The notes beneath the pieces are model-generated. The model saw only the letters and a list, made by a program, of their open reading frames with translations. It had not been told where the DNA came from and searched no databases. From assembly GCF_000513935.1 (NCBI RefSeq), contig NZ_AZUY01000017.1:57998-121997 (forward strand): DNA of 64,000 nt. The letters are read 5' to 3'. Both the position numbers and the translations under genes were made by a program. Positions within the stretch are counted from its first letter, which is position 1; each line of letters opens with the position of its first letter. Source of the DNA: Mesorhizobium sp. WSM3626. GTDB lineage: Bacteria > Pseudomonadota > Alphaproteobacteria > Rhizobiales > Rhizobiaceae. Below are positions 54,638-63,790 of the stretch, piece after piece.

Positions 54638-55553
54638 AGCGCACCCTCGGGTCGACGATCGCGTACATGACGTCGACGATCAGGTTGAAGATGATGGTGA
54701 AAATGGCGATCACCACCACCGTTCCCATCACCAGCGTGTAATCGCGATTGAGCGCGGCATCGACGAAATAGCGGCCAACGCCCGGAATGGAGAAGATCGT
54801 CTCGACGATGACCGAGCCGGTCAGCAGTGCCGCCGCCGCCGGGCCGGTGAAGGAGACGATCGGCAGGATGGCGCCGCGCAAGGCGTGCTTGACCACCACC
54901 GACCAGTCGGAGAGGCCGAGCGCTCGCGCCGTTCGGATATGGTGGGATCGCAGCGATTCGATCATCGAGCCGCGCATCAGGCGGGCGACGATGGCGATCT
55001 GCGGCAAGGCGAGCGTCAGCACCGGACCTACCTTGTTGATGAAAGCGCCATCGCCCCATCCCCCGATCGGCAACAGCCTCCAGGTCAGCCCGAACAGGAG
55101 CTGGATCACCGGCGCGATGACGAAGGTGGGGATGGTGCTGCCGGCGGTCGCCAGCGCAATCACCGTATAGTCGCCAAGCTTGTTCTGGTTGAGCGCGGCA
55201 ATGGTGCCGAGCACGCTGCCGAGCAGCAGCGCCAGGATCAGCGCCGAGGCACCGAGTTGGACGGAAATGGGCAGGCCCTTGGCAAACAGTTCGGTGACGG
55301 TGAAATCCGGCATGTTGTAGCTCGGGCCGAAATTGCCGCGCAGCAGATTGCCGAGATAGTGGACATATTGCAGCCAGAGCGGATCGTTGAGACCGAACTG
55401 GGCTTCAAGATTGGCCTTGATCTCGGGGCTAAGTCCCCGCTCCTGGTTGAATGGACCGCCCGGCGCGACGCGCATCAGGAAGAACGCCATCGTCACGATG
55501 ACGAACAGCGTCGGGATGGCGGTCAAAAGCCGCCGGAATACGTATCGCAGCAT
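54630..55553 (-). CDS. oppB: Oligopeptide ABC transporter permease OppB
   Basis: 307 residues, standard for OppB. N-terminal LRYVFRRLLTAIPTLFVIVTMAFFLMR, six predicted helices, the docking loop RTARALGLSDWSVVVKHALRGAILPI, and the C-terminal IVETIFSIPGVGRYFVDAALNRDY block. It forms the inner-membrane channel with OppC. A 164-bp gap with a GC-rich hairpin separates it from oppA. Confidence 0.94.
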   Translation of the reverse strand: MLRYVFRRLLTAIPTLFVIVTMAFFLMRVAPGGPFNQERGLSPEIKANLEAQFGLNDPLWLQYVHYLGNLLRGNFGPSYNMPDFTVTELFAKGLPISVQLGASALILALLLGSVLGTIAALNQNKLGDYTVIALATAGSTIPTFVIAPVIQLLFGLTWRLLPIGGWGDGAFINKVGPVLTLALPQIAIVARLMRGSMIESLRSHHIRTARALGLSDWSVVVKHALRGAILPIVSFTGPAAAALLTGSVIVETIFSIPGVGRYFVDAALNRDYTLVMGTVVVIAIFTIIFNLIVDVMYAIVDPRVRYD

Positions 55554-55678
55554 CGGTGCCCCGCTTGATCTGGAGCACGCCCGTCCACCCGGACGATTGC
55601 GCTCCAGCCTTCAAATCTTCGCACCGAAATTTCCGAAAATCGATTCCGCTTCCCGGGCCGATGCGATGGCAAACCAGC

Positions 55679-55706
55679 GCCGCCGCGCATTCAGTTGCGC
55701 GGCGGC
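55679..55706 (-). terminator. GC-rich hairpin between oppA and oppB
   Basis: GCCGCCGCGCA (55679-55689) pairs perfectly with TGCGCGGCGGC (55696-55706) around a six-base loop, starting 12 bp after the oppA stop. There is no T-run, so it more probably stabilises the oppA message or attenuates read-through to the permease genes than terminates fully. Confidence 0.6.
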
Positions 55707-55717
55707 TTGGCCAGGGA

Positions 55718-57310
55718 TCAGTCCTTGCTGACGAAGCGTGACGGATGCACGTCCATCACATTGTCGACGAAGCCATGCAGCTTCGAGGAAACGATGTCGT
55801 GGTAGCTGTAGTAGAGGAGCGGGATCTGGCCGACATCGTCGATCAGGATGCGCTCGGCGGCGGAGAGGTCCTTCATGCGCTCTTCAGGCTTGCCGCCGGC
55901 GGCCGCGGCCTTGTCCATTGCCGCTTCGTATTGCGGACTGTTGTAGTTCGAATAGTTGTTGCCGCTGGCCTTGCGCGTGATGCCGAGGAAGGTTTCCGGA
56001 TCCTTGTAGTCGGCAATCCAGGCGGCACGCGCCACGTCATAGTCGCCCTTCTGCTCGAGGAAGGAGTAGTGGGTCTTGGTGTCGGTGTTGAGCAGCGTGA
56101 CGTCGACGCCAAGCGGCTTCAACTGTTCCTGGATCGCCACAGCGGTGTTCTTGTGGTTTTCCGAGGTGTTGTAGCGGATCTCCATCTTTAGCGGATGCTC
56201 GGGCGTGTAGCCAAGCTTCTCAAGGATTTTCTTGGCCGCGTCCTCGCGGTCGATCTGCGGCATGTCGGCGTATTTGGCCATTGCGGGCGTGTAGCCCTCG
56301 ATGCCGGGAGGCACCATCGAATAGCCGGGCAGCATAGAGTTCTGCCAGACCTTTTCAGCGATGAAGTCACGGTCGATCGCCATCGAGATGGCGTTGCGCA
56401 GCTCGGGGTTGTTCCACGGCGCCTTGTCGGTCTTGATCGCATAATAGTAGGTGCCGAGATACGGCCCGACATGGATCTGGTCGCCGAACTTGGTCTTGAG
56501 GTCGGCGAGCTGTTCGGTCGGCAGATCGTCATAGCTATCGAGTTCGCCGGCCTCGAAGCGCTTCATAGCCGATGAACGATCCTCGGTCGGGATGTAGTTG
56601 ACGACGTCGAACTTGACGGTCGCGGCGTCCCAGAATTTCGGATTCTTGACCAGTTTCATGTGGTCGTTGGGAACCCATTCGGCCAGCGTATAGGCGCCGT
56701 TCGAAACCAGATTGCCGGGCTTGATCCAGTCGGCGCCGAGCTTTTCAATCGAGGCCTTGCTGACCGGATAGGTCGCCTGATGGGTCAGCATCTCCAGGAA
56801 GTACGGCGTCGGTGCCTTCAGAGTCACTTCCAGGGTGTTGGCGTCGATCGCCTTGACGCCCATGTCCTCCGGCTTGCCCTTCTTGGTGTTGACGTCCTCC
56901 GCACCCTTCACCGGATAGAGCATCGAGGCGTATTCCGCGCCGGTCGCCGGATCCTCGAGCCGGTGGAAGGCGTAGACGAAGTCGTCCGCCGTCACCGGGC
57001 TGCCATCCGACCACTTGCCGTCCTTGCGCAGCTTGAAGGTGTAGACGGTGCCGTCATCCGACACCGTCCAGCTTTCGGCGGCGCCCGGAATGAGGTTCGC
57101 CTTCTCATCTTGCATGACCAGTCCCTGGAACAGGTCACGCAGCACGTTGGCTTCATAGACGGTCGAGGTCTTGTGTGGATCGACCGATTCCGATTCAGCG
57201 GCGGTGCCCCTGTTATAGACGGCCTCGGCAAAGGCTGGCGTCAAGAACGTGCCGGAAGCCAAGGTCATGGTCGTGGCGAGTACCGTCGCCTTCAGCATGT
57301 TTTTCAGCAT
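55718..57310 (-). CDS. oppA: Oligopeptide ABC transporter periplasmic binding protein OppA
   Basis: 530 residues with a signal peptide (KATVLATTMTLASGTFLTPAFA). Family-5 solute-binding features: RDLFQGLVMQDEKANLIPGAAESW, FKLRKDGKWSDGSPVTADDFVYAFHR and RNAISMAIDRDFI, very like E. coli OppA. ATG 57310 has AGGGAG eight bases upstream. It binds peptides in the periplasm and delivers them to OppBC. First gene of the operon, with an inverted repeat about 150 bp upstream. Confidence 0.94.
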   Translation of the reverse strand: MLKNMLKATVLATTMTLASGTFLTPAFAEAVYNRGTAAESESVDPHKTSTVYEANVLRDLFQGLVMQDEKANLIPGAAESWTVSDDGTVYTFKLRKDGKWSDGSPVTADDFVYAFHRLEDPATGAEYASMLYPVKGAEDVNTKKGKPEDMGVKAIDANTLEVTLKAPTPYFLEMLTHQATYPVSKASIEKLGADWIKPGNLVSNGAYTLAEWVPNDHMKLVKNPKFWDAATVKFDVVNYIPTEDRSSAMKRFEAGELDSYDDLPTEQLADLKTKFGDQIHVGPYLGTYYYAIKTDKAPWNNPELRNAISMAIDRDFIAEKVWQNSMLPGYSMVPPGIEGYTPAMAKYADMPQIDREDAAKKILEKLGYTPEHPLKMEIRYNTSENHKNTAVAIQEQLKPLGVDVTLLNTDTKTHYSFLEQKGDYDVARAAWIADYKDPETFLGITRKASGNNYSNYNSPQYEAAMDKAAAAGGKPEERMKDLSAAERILIDDVGQIPLLYYSYHDIVSSKLHGFVDNVMDVHPSRFVSKD

Positions 57311-57461
57311 GAAGTTCTCCCTGTCGGCGCTGCCATCGGCGCGCCTTTGCGTGTTGACGCCCCGGAACCGATGTCTGGCTCCTTTGAGCGCGCCGCCGGT
57401 TCCCTCCGGCGGCTGGTGGCAGGAGACTAGACAGGAGGTAAGCTCTTTTCAACTGAGTACT

Positions 57462-57480
57462 GATTGACCCTAAGTCAATC
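57462..57480. promoter_or_regulatory. Inverted repeat upstream of oppA
   Basis: GATTGAC-CCTAA-GTCAATC is a perfect 7+5+7 dyad, 152-170 bp upstream of oppA and 113 bp upstream of the TadE-like gene. It has the size of a dimeric repressor site. The remainder of the 282-bp divergent region shows nothing else supportable. Confidence 0.4.
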
Positions 57481-57592
57481 CTCATTATCGCAGAAGCAAC
57501 GGCTAAATTAGAAAGACGTTTCAATCGAGCGCATCCCTTGGTTGCACCCGGAGTTTCCGCTTTCTGCATGCGAACTTGAGCATGCTGGTGCC

Positions 57593-58039
57593 ATGGTCCA
57601 CAACCTCATTTCCAAGGTCCGAAGGCGCCAGTTCCGAACAGACAATTCGGGAACTTCAGCGGTCGAGTTCGCACTGTTGTCGCCGCTTTTCATCCTTCTT
57701 TTGCTCGGAATGGTTGCCTACGGCATCTATTTTGGTGCCGCCAACTCGATCCAGCAAATCGCAGCCGACGCCGCCCGGACGGCTATCGCCGGGGTGAACC
57801 AGACCGAGCGTCAGACGCTCGTGGCCAGCTATCTCACCAACAATGCCGGCGGCTACCCTTTCGTGGACGCCAGCAAGCTGACCTACCAGGCCAATGACAG
57901 CGTGGCCGACGGAAGCCAGTTCGTGGTGTCCATCTCGTATGATGCCCGCAACCTGCCGATCTGGAATCTGTTCCCGGGCATAGCCATGCCAGGGACGACC
58001 ATCAAGCGTCAGTCAACGATCAGGGTCGGGGGTATCTGA
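57593..58039 (+). CDS. TadE-like pseudopilin
   Basis: 148 residues from ATG 57593. After a basic start, the Tad-type membrane segment reads GTSAVEFALLSPLFILLLLGMVAYGIYF, with the conserved Glu after the cleavage region. The short periplasmic domain ends in TTIKRQSTIRVGG. TadE-like proteins are processed pseudopilins of the Flp/Tad secretion system. The next gene starts immediately after the stop. No tadA, tadB or tadC is in the window, so this is a detached pair. Confidence 0.85.
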   Translation: MVHNLISKVRRRQFRTDNSGTSAVEFALLSPLFILLLLGMVAYGIYFGAANSIQQIAADAARTAIAGVNQTERQTLVASYLTNNAGGYPFVDASKLTYQANDSVADGSQFVVSISYDARNLPIWNLFPGIAMPGTTIKRQSTIRVGGI

Positions 58040-59797
58040 ATGCTGCAGCGGGCTGGCAGGGGCATCGGCCGGCTTGCACGGTCGATGATGGGAGACAGGA
58101 AGGCGAACTTCGCCGTCATGACCGCATTGAGCGCGCCGGTCGCGCTGGCGCTGGCCGCGGTGGCGATAGACGAGGCCTCCATCTATACCGAGCGCCGGGA
58201 AGCCCAGGCGATGGTCGACCTGGCAGCGATCACCGCCGCCTCGAACATCAACAACGTCAACACAGCGGTCGTCACCACGCTCACCGACAACGGCATGCCG
58301 GGTGTCGTTGTTCAAGCTTCGGGCCAGACCATCCCAGCGGCCGTCGGAAAGACGGTGGTGACGGTCACGCGGGGCCGATATGCCTCGTCGACCGCCAATG
58401 TCAGCCAGCGCTTCCAGGCGGGCGTGACGCCTTACAATGCGGCGCGGGTGACTTTGGCGAAAATTCCCCAGCGCTACTTCGCAAGCTCGCTGATCCCCAC
58501 TCCCGTCATCGACACCCAAGCCACTGCCAGCATGACGCCGCAGGCGACATTCTCGGTCGGGTCGAGATTGCTTAGCGTCAATGGCGGCATCCTCAACGCA
58601 CTTTTGAGCGGACTTCTCGGCGGCAACATCTCGCTCAGCGTCATGGATTACAACGGGCTGATCTCGGCCGATGTCAGCGTGCTTTCCTTCATCAGTGCGC
58701 TCGGCACACAACTGAACATCACGGCCGGCACCTATTCCGACGTTCTGGCATCGAAGGCGACCGTCGGCCAGATCGCCACTGCCATGGCCAATGTTCCTGG
58801 CCTCGGCAATACCGCCAAGGTCGCCTTGCAGACCATCGCCTCCAAGTCGACCAGCACCGTCAAGATCCCACTCAGCGGACTCGTCGACCTTGGCTCCGTC
58901 GGCAGCCTGGGTCTCGGGCAACAGCCGTCCGGCCTTGGCGTGGACGCCAGCGCCATGGGGATGCTGACGGCGGCCGCCGTACTTGCAAACGGCACCAACC
59001 AGGCCGCGATCGATCTCGGCGCCACCATACCGGGGCTGCTTTCCACCAAGCTCAACATCGCCATCGGGGAGCCGATGCAATCCTCGCCCTGGCTGGCGGT
59101 CGATGGTATCGGCACTGTCGTGCGGACCGCCCAGACGCGCCTCAAACTGACGGCCTCCGTCGGTATCGGTACGCCCGGCCTGGCCGGCGGCATCAGCTTG
59201 CTGGCCGTCAATCTGCCGCTCAATGTGGAAGTCGCCTATGCCGAGGCCAAGTTGACCGACATCACCTGCCCGACAGGGCCGTCCAGCATCAGCGTTTCCA
59301 TCGCCGCGCACCCCGGTATTGCCCAGTTGAACCTGGCCAACAGCAACAATCCTTCCGGCTTCGCCGATTTCAGCCAGCCGCAGACCTTTACGGACGCAGA
59401 CATTGCGGATGTTAAGCTGCTGCTGATACCGTTGATCCAGGTGATGGGTTCGGCCGCGCCCGCGATCACCAACAACAACCCGCAGACTCTGACCTTCAAC
59501 GCGACCGACATCGCCAGCAAGACGGTGAAGACCGTTTCGACGCGAAACATCACGCAGTCGCTCACCACGTCCCTGGTCAACAACCTCTCGCTTTCGGTCA
59601 ATCTGCTTGGTCTTGGGATCGATGTGACCACCCTGCTCGGAACGGTCAAACCAGCCGTGGTGGCCCTGCTCAACACTGTAACGGCGCCCGTGGACGACTT
59701 GCTCTACAATGTGCTGTCAGCCCTGGGCGTCGGTGTCGGCCAGGTCGACGTGCGCGTCACCGGCGCGACCTGCGGACGGGCAGTGCTCGTTCAGTAG
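58040..59797 (+). CDS. TadG-like pilus-assembly protein
   Basis: 585 residues starting one base after the TadE stop. The N-terminal Tad helix NFAVMTALSAPVALALAAVAIDEASIYTERREAQAMVDLAAI is followed by a long, Gly/Ser/Thr/Asn-rich extracytoplasmic part without cysteines except two near each end region (DITCPTG, GATCGRA). Repeated VNLLGL/SLSVMD-like beta stretches suggest an adhesive or structural domain. It probably acts with the TadE-like protein at the envelope. Confidence 0.85.
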   Translation: MLQRAGRGIGRLARSMMGDRKANFAVMTALSAPVALALAAVAIDEASIYTERREAQAMVDLAAITAASNINNVNTAVVTTLTDNGMPGVVVQASGQTIPAAVGKTVVTVTRGRYASSTANVSQRFQAGVTPYNAARVTLAKIPQRYFASSLIPTPVIDTQATASMTPQATFSVGSRLLSVNGGILNALLSGLLGGNISLSVMDYNGLISADVSVLSFISALGTQLNITAGTYSDVLASKATVGQIATAMANVPGLGNTAKVALQTIASKSTSTVKIPLSGLVDLGSVGSLGLGQQPSGLGVDASAMGMLTAAAVLANGTNQAAIDLGATIPGLLSTKLNIAIGEPMQSSPWLAVDGIGTVVRTAQTRLKLTASVGIGTPGLAGGISLLAVNLPLNVEVAYAEAKLTDITCPTGPSSISVSIAAHPGIAQLNLANSNNPSGFADFSQPQTFTDADIADVKLLLIPLIQVMGSAAPAITNNNPQTLTFNATDIASKTVKTVSTRNITQSLTTSLVNNLSLSVNLLGLGIDVTTLLGTVKPAVVALLNTVTAPVDDLLYNVLSALGVGVGQVDVRVTGATCGRAVLVQ

Positions 59798-59825
59798 GAC
59801 CGCTTGGTCACAACCGAAGCGCCAA

Positions 59826-61460
59826 TCAGTCGAGCCGACCGAGGAAGCAACCGAGAGCCGGCAGCGAGAGCGCGTTTTCCTCGACGGAAGCAGTGCCGCC
59901 CAGGACAGCCGCGACAGTTCCGATATCCTCAGGCAACGGCCAAGTCGCCGGCTCTCCGGCGAAATTGAAGACACAGAGCAGCCTCTCCCCATCACCCTCG
60001 CGGATGAAGGCGAGCACGTCGCCCTCCGTATCGAGAAAGCGGATCGAGCCGCCGACCAGCGCAGGATGCTGTTTGCGCAAGGCGAGCGCCGAGCGGTAGG
60101 CCGACAGCACCGATTGCTCCTCGCCGTTCTGCACATCGACCGCGCGGGCGCGATGGCTTGCCGGCACAGGCAGCCAGGGTTTCGCGGTGGAAAAGCCCGC
60201 ATTGTCGGCACCCGCCTTCCAGACCATCGGCGTGCGGCAGCCGTCCCTGCCCTTCACGCCGGGCCAGAAGCGGATGCCGACGGGATCGCGCAGATCCTCA
60301 TAGGCAAGCTCCGCCTCCTCAAGGCCGAGTTCCTCACCCTGATAGAGGCAGATTGAACCGCGCAAGCTGCTCAACAGCGTGATCGAGAATTTGGCCACCC
60401 GGTCGGGATCGCCACCCGGCCGCGTCCAGCGGCTGACATGGCGCACCACGTCATGGTTGGAAAACGCCCAGCAGACCCAGCCATCGGCAACCGCATTTTC
60501 GAAGGCCTCGACGCAGCCACGCACATGCGCTGCGGAGAATTGCGAGCCGAGCAGGTCGAAAGTGTAGCTCATCTGAAGCTTGTCGCCGCCGGAGGTGTAG
60601 GCGGCGAGCGTCTGCAAGGAGCGGCCTTCATCGCCGATCTCGCCGACGGCGGCGCGGCCCTCATACTCGTCCAGCAAAGCCCGAAAGCGCCTGAGGAAAT
60701 CGAGGTTTTCCGGCTGCGTCTTGTCGAACAGATGCTCCTGATAGAGGTAGGTGCTGGTCTCCGTATTGGTGCCGGCAACACTCGAAGCCAAGGGCGGATT
60801 GCTGCGCAGCCAGCGGTCGTGGACATAGTAATTGACCGTGTCGAGCCGGAAGCCGTCGACACCGCGCTCGAGCCAGAACCGCACCGTGTCCAGCAACGCG
60901 TCCTGGACCTCCGGATTGTGGAAATTGAGATCCGGCTGCGAGGCGAGGAAATTGTGCATGTAATATTGGCGGCGGGTCGCGTCCCACTCCCAGGATGGTC
61001 CCCCGAAGACCGACAGCCAATTGTTGGGCGCGCCGCCGTCCGGCTTAGCGTCGGCCCAGACGTACCAGTCGGCCTTGGCGTTGTCGCGGCTGGCGCGGCT
61101 TTCGATGAACCATTCATGCTTGTCGGATGAATGCGACAGCACCTGGTCGATGATGATTTTCAAGCCGAGCCTGTGCGCTTCGGCGATAAGCGCATCGAAA
61201 TCCGCCAATGTGCCGAACATCGGGTCGACGTCGCGATAGTCGGATACATCATAGCCCATGTCGGCCATCGGCGACTTGAAGAAGGGCGACAGCCAGACAG
61301 CGTCGACGCCGAGCGAGGCGATATGAGCGAGCCTTGACGTGATGCCCTTGAGATCGCCGCTGCCGTCGCCGGTGGCGTCCTGGAAAGAGCGCGGATAGAC
61401 CTGATAGATGACGCAGCCGCGCCACCATTCGGGCCTCTGCATGGCATTGTCGTCGGACAT
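59826..61460 (-). CDS. GH13 alpha-glucosidase
   Basis: 544 residues. The (beta/alpha)8 catalytic core has VIYQVYPRSFQDATGDGSGD, GFRLDTVN (nucleophile Asp), AVGEIGDEG (acid/base Glu) and FSNHDVVRH (transition-state Asp). The IGDEG and QPDLNFHNPEVQD blocks are those of oligo-1,6-glucosidase and alpha-glucosidase members such as rhizobial AglA. No signal peptide, so it is cytoplasmic. Its ATG directly follows the glgX stop, so the two are co-transcribed. Confidence 0.93.
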   Translation of the reverse strand: MSDDNAMQRPEWWRGCVIYQVYPRSFQDATGDGSGDLKGITSRLAHIASLGVDAVWLSPFFKSPMADMGYDVSDYRDVDPMFGTLADFDALIAEAHRLGLKIIIDQVLSHSSDKHEWFIESRASRDNAKADWYVWADAKPDGGAPNNWLSVFGGPSWEWDATRRQYYMHNFLASQPDLNFHNPEVQDALLDTVRFWLERGVDGFRLDTVNYYVHDRWLRSNPPLASSVAGTNTETSTYLYQEHLFDKTQPENLDFLRRFRALLDEYEGRAAVGEIGDEGRSLQTLAAYTSGGDKLQMSYTFDLLGSQFSAAHVRGCVEAFENAVADGWVCWAFSNHDVVRHVSRWTRPGGDPDRVAKFSITLLSSLRGSICLYQGEELGLEEAELAYEDLRDPVGIRFWPGVKGRDGCRTPMVWKAGADNAGFSTAKPWLPVPASHRARAVDVQNGEEQSVLSAYRSALALRKQHPALVGGSIRFLDTEGDVLAFIREGDGERLLCVFNFAGEPATWPLPEDIGTVAAVLGGTASVEENALSLPALGCFLGRLD

Positions 61461-63461
61461 TTATGAACCCTTCCCGGCGCCACCGTTTCCGGTCCGGCCC
61501 TCGATCATGAAGTTGACGCTGCGGCCCGGCAGAGGGCGTAGAAGGTCGATCGCCTGCGTCTCGATTGCCGCGCGCCAATGGAAGCCATCTCGCACCGGCA
61601 AGGTGAAGACGCATTGGCGGCGGTCGCCGTTGATCATGACGGCAAGACGGCCGCCCACAGCATAGCGCAGCAGCATGACGAGGCGGTGCCGGCTGGAGTC
61701 GTTCCAGTCGCTCTCGTTGAGCGGAGCGCCCGTCTCGGTCAGCCACGAGACATCGGGGATGTCGGAACCGTCAACCGCTTGCCCGGTCAGGAAACGCGTG
61801 TCCGACAATGCGGGCACCGCCTGGCGAAGGGCTGCGAGCGCCGATGCATAACGCTCCAGCGCCTGGTCGCGGGCTGCCCAGTCAAGCCAGGTGATGGCGT
61901 TGTCCTGCGCATAGGCGTTGTTGTTGCCCTTCTGGGTGCGGCCGAACTCGTCGCCTGCGGTCAGCATGATGGTGCCGCGCGAGGCGAACAGCGTGGCGAG
62001 CAGTGCGCACTGGTCGTCGAAGCGCGCCTTGGTGATCGCCGCGTCGCCCGTCTCGCCTTCGGTGCCATTGTTCCAGGACAGGTTTTCGTTATGGCCGTCG
62101 CGGTTCTGCTCGCCATTGGCCCCGTTGTGCTTGCGCTCATAGGAGACGATATCAGCCAGCGTCATGCCGTCATGGGCGGCGATGAAGTTCACGCTGCGGC
62201 TTGCCGGCTCCCCTGCCCCGTTGAACGCGTCGGACGAACCGGCAAGGCGCGTGGCGAGAGCACCGACCATGCCGGCATCGCCGCGCCAGAAGCGTCTGAC
62301 ATCGTCGCGGTAGCGATCGTTCCACTCAAGGAACGGGGGCCGGAAATTGCCCAGTTGATAGCCGTTTGCCCCGATATCCCAAGGCTCGGCGATCAGCACG
62401 CGGTCGCGGAGTACCGGATCATGGGTGATGGCCCGGAGCAGCGGCGCTTCCGGATCGAAGATACCATCGATCCGGCCCAGCACCGGAGCCAGATCGAAAC
62501 GGAAGCCGTCGACGCCGGCCTGGCGCACGAAATGACGGAGTGTGTCGAGCACCATTTCCCGCACCACCGGATGGTCGCAAGCGATCGTGTTGCCGGTGCC
62601 TGTGTCATTGACCAGCACGCGATCCGGCCGGTGCCGATAGTAGGCCTGGTTGTCGAGGCCGCGTAGCGAGAGCGTCGGCCCCAGCCTGTCGCTTTCGCCG
62701 GTATGGTTGAAGACGAGGTCGAGAATGGTGCCGATGCCGGCCCGGCGCAGCGCAGCGACTGTATCCTGCAATTCCGTCAGGCCGCCGGGCGCGAGGCGTG
62801 GGTCGAGCGCCATGAAGGTCACGGGATTGTAGCCCCAGGCGTTGCTTAAGCCCAGCGGCGGCAGATGTCGCTCGTCGATCGACGCTGTCACCGGCATCAG
62901 TTCGACAGCGGAGACACCGAGCCTTTGCAGATGCTCAATGATGGCTGGATGGGCAAGTGCGGCGATCGTACCGCGCTGTTCTTGGGGCACATCCGGGTGG
63001 AGCTTGGTGAAGGCGCGGACATTCAATTCGTAGATCAGGCCGCCCGGACGAAACAGCGGCGGCAGGATCGATGGGGCCGCGGGCAAGGCCTTGGCCACGG
63101 CCTTGGGCATCACCGACGCGGTGTCGGCGCCCTCATTGCGCCGCGCGGCGAGCCGCCAGTGATAGGCATAGGGCCGGTCGATCTCGACGGCGTAAGGATC
63201 GGTCAGCAGCTTGTCGGGGTCGAACCACAGCCCACGCTCGGGTGCATAGTCGCCGTCGGCTCGCAGGCCATAGCGCGCGCCCACGGCCAGGCCGGAGACG
63301 AAAAGCGCATGCATGCCGTCGCCATCCGGCGTCAGCTCCAGCCGGTCGAGTTCACGGTTTCCCTGCTCGTCGAAAATCGAAACCCAGAGGCGATGGGCCG
63401 ACGAGGACCATGCGGCAAAGCGGATGCCTTCGCTGGTGATGGTGGCGCCGAGCGGCGTCAT
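61461..63461 (-). CDS. glgX: Glycogen debranching enzyme GlgX
   Basis: 666 residues from ATG 63461 (GGGAAGG upstream). The longer frame to 63812 crosses a repeat and the end of a transposase and is not coding. A CBM48 domain at the N-terminus (TPLGATITSEGIRFAAWSS) precedes the GH13 core: GYNPVTFMALDPRLA, DLVFNHTGE, GFRFDLAPVLG (nucleophile), LIAEPWDIG (acid/base) and NFIAAHDGMTLAD. It removes alpha-1,6 branches from phosphorylase-trimmed glycogen. Followed without a gap by the alpha-glucosidase gene. Confidence 0.94.
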   Translation of the reverse strand: MTPLGATITSEGIRFAAWSSSAHRLWVSIFDEQGNRELDRLELTPDGDGMHALFVSGLAVGARYGLRADGDYAPERGLWFDPDKLLTDPYAVEIDRPYAYHWRLAARRNEGADTASVMPKAVAKALPAAPSILPPLFRPGGLIYELNVRAFTKLHPDVPQEQRGTIAALAHPAIIEHLQRLGVSAVELMPVTASIDERHLPPLGLSNAWGYNPVTFMALDPRLAPGGLTELQDTVAALRRAGIGTILDLVFNHTGESDRLGPTLSLRGLDNQAYYRHRPDRVLVNDTGTGNTIACDHPVVREMVLDTLRHFVRQAGVDGFRFDLAPVLGRIDGIFDPEAPLLRAITHDPVLRDRVLIAEPWDIGANGYQLGNFRPPFLEWNDRYRDDVRRFWRGDAGMVGALATRLAGSSDAFNGAGEPASRSVNFIAAHDGMTLADIVSYERKHNGANGEQNRDGHNENLSWNNGTEGETGDAAITKARFDDQCALLATLFASRGTIMLTAGDEFGRTQKGNNNAYAQDNAITWLDWAARDQALERYASALAALRQAVPALSDTRFLTGQAVDGSDIPDVSWLTETGAPLNESDWNDSSRHRLVMLLRYAVGGRLAVMINGDRRQCVFTLPVRDGFHWRAAIETQAIDLLRPLPGRSVNFMIEGRTGNGGAGKGS

Positions 63462-63720
63462 GCGCGCGCCTTCCCTTCTCCCCTTGTGGGGCCCGAAGGG
63501 CGGGCGAGACCGTTGGCTCGCCCCGGGGGTGGATCGGCGCGCAGCGTCGAGCCGGACGAGGGGTGTTGGAAGGAATGAGGCGCCCGTGTTCTGGGCGCCG
63601 GTTTGCGCCAAGCTGGAGCACCCCTCATCCGTCCGAGCTTCGCTCGGCCACCTTCTCCCACAAGGGGCCTGTTGCGCAATATTGCGGGAGGCGTGTTGTG
63701 AGGATTGAGGGCGGCCATTT
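63462..63720. repeat. Inverted pair of intergenic repeats upstream of glgX
   Basis: CCTTCTCCCCTTGTGGGG near 63470-63490 is mirrored by CCTTCTCCCACAAGGGG near 63650-63668, and GGACGAGGGGTG near 63555 by CACCCCTCATCCGTCC near 63620. The arms contain small internal palindromes (GAGCTTCGCTC). This type of repeat is common between rhizobial genes. The two halves face each other and occupy most of the 330 bp between glgX and the transposase. Confidence 0.6.
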
Positions 63721-63790
63721 TCGTTGCTTTGGAGGCTTTTCGGGGTTTGGGAGCCGCGCCTTTGCGGCGTTTGGCGGATTTCGGGCGCAG

